A DNA stretch of 64,000 bases from Buddleja alternifolia. Taxonomy: Eukaryota > Streptophyta > Magnoliopsida > Lamiales > Scrophulariaceae. A model generated the notes under the pieces. The model saw only the letters and a program-made list of their open reading frames with translations. It did no database searches and was not told where the DNA came from. Within the stretch, counting starts at the first letter, position 1, and every line of letters starts with the position of its first letter. Shown here one piece after another: positions 59,752 to 64,000 of this stretch. Location of the stretch: positions 23,314,591 through 23,378,590 of the forward strand of contig CM033393.1 of assembly GCA_019426215.1 (NCBI GenBank), in the 5' to 3' direction. The translations under genes and the position numbers were made by a program.

Positions 59752-61447
59752 TTATATCCGCAATTTTCCACCCGAAGGCTTTTTTGTTGCCTTCAATACT
59801 CTCATGAGTCGCTCCTCCTGTTCTCCTGTCAAAGAAAATGAGACAATTAAAGGTAGAGTCTCATTATCATTTAAAAATACATATTTCAAATGTAATGGTA
59901 ATGGTTTAAGCTCAAGGATAGGGGCCTCTTCGATAGAAGGGCGAGGAGGAGCTAAGAGTGATCTTTCTAATTTTTTAGCTCCAATGACGTGGTAAAGAGG
60001 TGGCTTCTCTACGCTAAACATGGTTTCCAATTGTTCTTCACTCGCTGAATCGACATCCATAGATTTGGAAAGACATGTCTCCAATGGGTCGTCTACCATT
60101 TGTGCCTGAAAAGTCTCATCAATCAACATATCAAATACATCGATGCGTAAACATGAGTCAGGATCACATGGGTGTTTAAGCACTTTAAAAACATCAAAGG
60201 TGACCTTTTCATCTCCCACATTTAAGGTTAGCTTACCATTGGCAATATCGATTACCGCCTTACCAGTGGCTAGGAATGGTCTTCCTAGAATCAGGGGTAC
60301 CTCAACATCTTCCTCCATATCAAGAACCACAAAGTCAACCGGGAAGTAGAACTTGTCGACTTGAACGATTACATCTTCGATTATTCCCCGTGGTCTCTTG
60401 ATTGATCTATCGGCAAGTTGGAGGCTCATTGAAATCGGCTTTGGATTACCAAGGCCCAACTTTTTGAAAAGAGAGTACGGAAGGAGGTTGATGCTAGCTC
60501 CAGAGTCACATAAAATTTTTTCGAAGGATAATGGCCCAATCGTGCAAGGAATAGTGAGACTCCCAGGGTCTTCAAGTTTCATTGGTAATTTATTAAGCAA
60601 TACGGCGGAGCATTCCTCGGTTAGGCATACCGTTTCGTTTTCCTCCCACTTTTGTTTGTTAGATAAAATATCCTTGAAAAATTTCACGTAATTTGGCATT
60701 TGTAAAATTGCGTCTATAAAAGGAATATTAATTCTAACCTCACGAAGAATTGCTAAGATCCGAAGGAAACTTGGATCCATCTCCTTTTTTTTCTTTCTAT
60801 GTGCATTTGGAAATGGCAGACGGACCTCGATGGGAGGATGCGTTGGAGTTGAAGGGCCCATGGTGGAGGATTCAGGAGGTGGCGCTAGGGCGCTGTGACT
60901 CGGGCGCCTGGGCGGGACTCGACAGACGCTCGGGCGCATCAGTGCGAAACCAATTCTCCTGATGTGATGTGTTGGGCGCCTGGGCGCCACATTTGGCGCT
61001 GGGGCGCCGTGACTCGGGTGCCGGGGCGTGATCAACGGGGCGCTCGGGCGCGAAAGTGCGAAGCACTTGTTCACTGTGGGTTGGTTCCGGCGCCTGGGCG
61101 TGGTAATCTGGGCGCTCGGGCGCACATGTGCGAACAACATCATTTGCTACATGTTTGCCACTTCTTAAGGTAATGGCATGGCATTGCTCCTTCGGATTCT
61201 TTTCCGTGTCACTTGGTAGAGTTCCCGGGGTTCTCCCGCTCATTGCGGAGGATAATTGACCCATTTGTGTTTTCATATCCTTCATCTCCATCATTAAATC
61301 CTTCATCATAGTACGGAGTTCGTTGATTGCTGAATCCGATTTCTTTATTTGTTCATCGAGACGCTCATCGGTTGTAAGAGGTCTTACTTGCCTTTGTATA
61401 TGAGGATTACCTTGCCTTTGAGCTTGGTTATTGTTGAATGGGGGCAT
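59752..61447 (-). pseudogene. Athila unit 2 gag tail and protease pseudogene
   Basis: 59752-61143 is open and carries the retropepsin (LCDSGASINLLPYSLFKKLG, keeping the expected Pro, then EVPLILGRPFLATG). The repeat-rich linker (60880-61130) is shorter than in unit 1 and frameshifts into 60872-61447, which has the coiled-coil-like part and APERP repeats. A frameshift at about 59787 ends the frame before the reverse transcriptase. Confidence 0.85.
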
Positions 61448-62162
61448 TTTCGGTGTGATCCATCATGGAATCGTAATACTTGCTCACTCAATCTTAGGTT
61501 GTGATCGGGCATTTTCGGAGCATGTTTTTATATCTAGCCCATGCCTCGGCCAAGGACTCATGATTTCCTTGCTTAAACTCTTTAATATTGCTCCTTAGCT
61601 CGTTGATTTGGAAGGTGGAAAGAATTTGCTCAAAAAGGCATCGACCAATTGTCCCCATGTTGTGATGGATTGGGGTGGTAGAGAGATTTGTACCACATGG
61701 TCGCCCTTTCCTTTAATGAGAAGTGGAAGACTCTTAGACGAATTGCATCGAGATCCCATGGATGAAATTGGGTAGTCATGAGAGTATCGTCTAAAGTCTC
61801 CAAATGCTCATGAGGTGATTCATGGGGCTCTCCATAGAAGGGTTCGCTTTGCACCATGCTAAAGATGTGTGACGGAATGTGATAATTTGGTGCAAAGAAA
61901 TTTGGAAAGACTACGGGCCCCGGTATAGTGTGGACCCTTGGAGGTAGACTTTCCCGGACCGATGGAAGTCTTTGAGGAGGTGCCGGTTGCATAGCTTGGA
62001 ATAGATTTTGCAACCATTCCCTGTTTTCCGGGAGATTTATGTCGGGAAATTCCCATTTGGATTTAGATTGTCGGCCATTTCTCGAGCGCGTCTACTAGAT
62101 CGAAGAACACGCTCTATCTCCGGCTCAAAATTGTATAGAAGCTCGTTAGAAGAGCGGGTCAT
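61448..62162 (-). pseudogene. gag: Athila unit 2 gag pseudogene with internal deletion
   Basis: The start at 62162 matches unit 1. The best open piece is 61630-62013 with the same capsid words (FYGEPHESPHEHLETLDDTL). A one-base loss near 62050, a two-base gain near 61683 and further losses near 61606 and 61507 shift the frame. Near 61446-61464 about 290 bp present in unit 1 (about 50220-50507, the end of the capsid domain) are missing and a few unrelated bases lie at the junction. Confidence 0.85.
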
Positions 62163-62298
62163 GCACCACAAATTACACCTAACAATTAAACACAAAAAAA
62201 CAAAATTAGAATAATAAAATAAAAGAAAGGTTAGAAATAAACGAAGAACTAAGAATTATGAAAATTTAAACGAAAAATCAAAAACTAAAATGAACAAG

Positions 62299-62316
62299 TC
62301 CCCGGCAACGGCGCCA
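62299..62316 (-). promoter_or_regulatory. Primer binding site, tRNA-Asp type, unit 2
   Basis: Identical 18-base word to unit 1 (TGGCGCCGTTGCCGGGGA on the minus strand), next to LTR C. Confidence 0.9.
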
Positions 62317-62322
62317 AAAACT

Positions 62323-63931
62323 TGACACGCTAAAAGCTAACGTGCTATGATAGCAAGTGCACTAGTCGTGTGTAGTAATAAGTGTGGACGAAAAGAAGTC
62401 CGGGTTGTCGAACCACAAGGACTTGAATTCTAGTTTAAGATTTTATAACGATAAAGAACAAATACAATTAAAGTAAGATTGAATGTAAAATGCGTACAAT
62501 AAGAACAAGGTTGCACAAATGATTTTAAACAAATATGTAAAGAGAGACTAAGGCACATGCTAGGTCCAAATTGATCAAATATACTTATAGAGGTTCTTGT
62601 TGAAGGATTACACTTATATTGTTATGGTGAAAACTCCTAAGGTAGAGAATAACCGATGTCTCGCGTATAAACTCCTATACTTAGATCGTGATTTCCCAAA
62701 TATCCCTATTCGGAAATCTAACCACTAAACATGCATTAATGTACTAGAGTTCACTCGATTTGAATCGAACGACTTCACCCGGGAATCTTTACCTATGTCT
62801 AGGGCAATTCCTCATTAGTTGCGGGTCATGATGTGAATTTCTTGCACCCTAAGTCAATTTTCTCCCGAAATATTAACCTAGGCATAAGATTCTAACATAT
62901 AGTGATCAAGTATATGCAAGATAGACAAAAACACAATTCACATCACATAACAATATAAGTATAACCTCAACAATCATCTATTATAAGCATATATTTCAAT
63001 TTGACCTTTCATGGCCTTAGTCTTATGAAATTAGTTCATAATAGATAATATGAAAAACAATAATGAGTAAATACACATATTCATAGACATGAATGAAAAT
63101 GAAAAGACTATAAAAACTCCCTCTAAGTGTAAATGATGATAGAACTCCAAGTGAATGAAAAATTCTCTCCTCTCCAATGATGATAATCTCCAAGAATCCT
63201 TCTCCCTCTCCTTTCTCTCTAATGGATCGGTCCCTTCCTCCCCTCTTTTTCTTGATGAAGAATGAATGCAAGAGATGATTAGCTTTATAGGTGTAGATTC
63301 TTCTTCCTCCCATGTGTTGTTCCTCTCTTGTGTCCTCCATTACTCTAAAGTGTGTAGTATAAAATTCCATAAAGTAAATCTACCAAGAAACACACTTATG
63401 ACACTCCCCCTCAACACATGTGCTGAATTATGGCTAAAAGTGATTCCTTCCCATCATAAAGAGCTGGAATTTAGGCTGAAAAGGAGTAAGATTCGGACCG
63501 TCCACGCCTAGGCGTGACTAGGAAGGCGCTAGGGCGTGTCCTGGCGCATATACTTCTCTGTTCGGCGCAACAATCGTATTTCCTTCATAATTATCTCTAT
63601 AGACCTCCGATTTGGATGATTCAAGTTCCCATTTGAAGCTAAGACATAGATCTACAACTTTGTAGAAGGAAATGTTGTCCAATTCGGTCTCGAAATGTAC
63701 AGAATTATCGCTCGAATGTGGTAGGAGATGCATAAACCGCCTAAGTGTTGAAAAACATGTTTGAACTTGTTTTGTACATCGTTTTTCTTCCCTTTTCTTC
63801 ATGTATTCTCATTTATTACCTGTATTCACTTAACACACTTATTAAATGCAAATGTGACATGATTTAAGCAATAAGTGAATCCAAATCATAAGAATTACGG
63901 TCTTAAAAACACGTAAAAACACCTCTTATCA
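62323..63931 (-). repeat. Athila LTR C (1609 bp)
   Basis: Starts TGACACGCTAAAAGC and ends CTCTTATCA. The right 680 bp (U3 side) are nearly identical to LTRs A and B, while the left 940 bp carry many substitutions and indels. Confidence 0.95.
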
Positions 63932-64000
63932 ACACCCCCAAACTTATCAATTGCTCGACCTCGAGCAATAAGAGCTATATGGCAAGATCAACATCATTCA
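63932..64000 (-). other. Start of a third Athila internal region
   Basis: The sequence after LTR C begins ACACCCCCAAACTT and agrees with 45087 onward and 52988 onward, so another unit extends beyond the window. Confidence 0.9.

Larger units (their letters stand above)
43465..64000 (-). mobile_element. Tandem array of Athila-type Ty3/gypsy elements sharing LTRs
   Basis: Three LTRs (43465-45086, 51374-52987, 62323-63931) alternate with two complete internal regions and the start of a third. All are in the same orientation with no host DNA between. Each internal region begins at the right with a tRNA-Asp-type primer site and ends at the left with a polypurine tract. Gag, protease, reverse transcriptase and integrase words ([52 protein letters not shown]) are the Athila type. 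The outer end lies beyond the window. The left junction is in SIRE DNA, next to CCAGT. Confidence 0.9.

Overview
This window is plant nuclear DNA made almost entirely of transposable elements. I see no intact host gene, rRNA, tRNA or CRISPR array. The evidence for a flowering plant is the element set: Ty1/copia elements of SIRE and Angela type, Athila-type Ty3/gypsy elements with tRNA-Asp primer sites, a plant LINE with an RNase H domain, a hAT element with a TTF-type zinc finger, and non-autonomous CACTA elements. The nesting density and the Athila array suggest heterochromatin, probably pericentromeric (inference). Species cannot be told.

Layout. Positions 1-16537 hold the 5' part of a SIRE-type copia element on the minus strand (gag, primer site, LTR). 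Its LTR is split by an Angela-type copia element (2040-16032, TSD TGAAT). One Angela LTR is in turn split by a solo Athila-like LTR (13279-14896, TSD ATTTA). 16538-19863 is AT-rich DNA without a gene. 19864-26384 is one solo LTR (TSD AAATT) holding three further insertions, each with an intact target-site duplication: a CACTA element (20650-22175) and two other solo LTRs (22477-24184 and 24578-26262). About 27316-37692 is one decayed LINE, split by a 317-bp hAT-like MITE, a 3.9-kb hAT element and a solo LTR that carries a second CACTA copy.

37693-43464 is the 3' part of a second SIRE copy on the plus strand: reverse transcriptase, RNase H, then a long envelope-position ORF. That ORF appears to contain two spliceosomal introns that keep its reading frame. 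From 43465 to the window end lies a minus-strand tandem array of Athila elements: LTR, internal, LTR, internal, LTR, start of a third internal. The first unit lost its envelope-position ORF through a 3.36-kb deletion. The second keeps it but is damaged in gag and pol. Both share a pol frameshift.

Nothing here looks able to move by itself. The most interesting signals are the apparently spliced env-like ORF, the shared-LTR Athila array with mosaic LTRs, a GC-rich repeat family that appears both inside the Athila gag coding region and in its pol-env spacer, and two CACTA elements inserted independently about 45 bp apart in two copies of the same LTR family, each with a foldback of about 285 bp.
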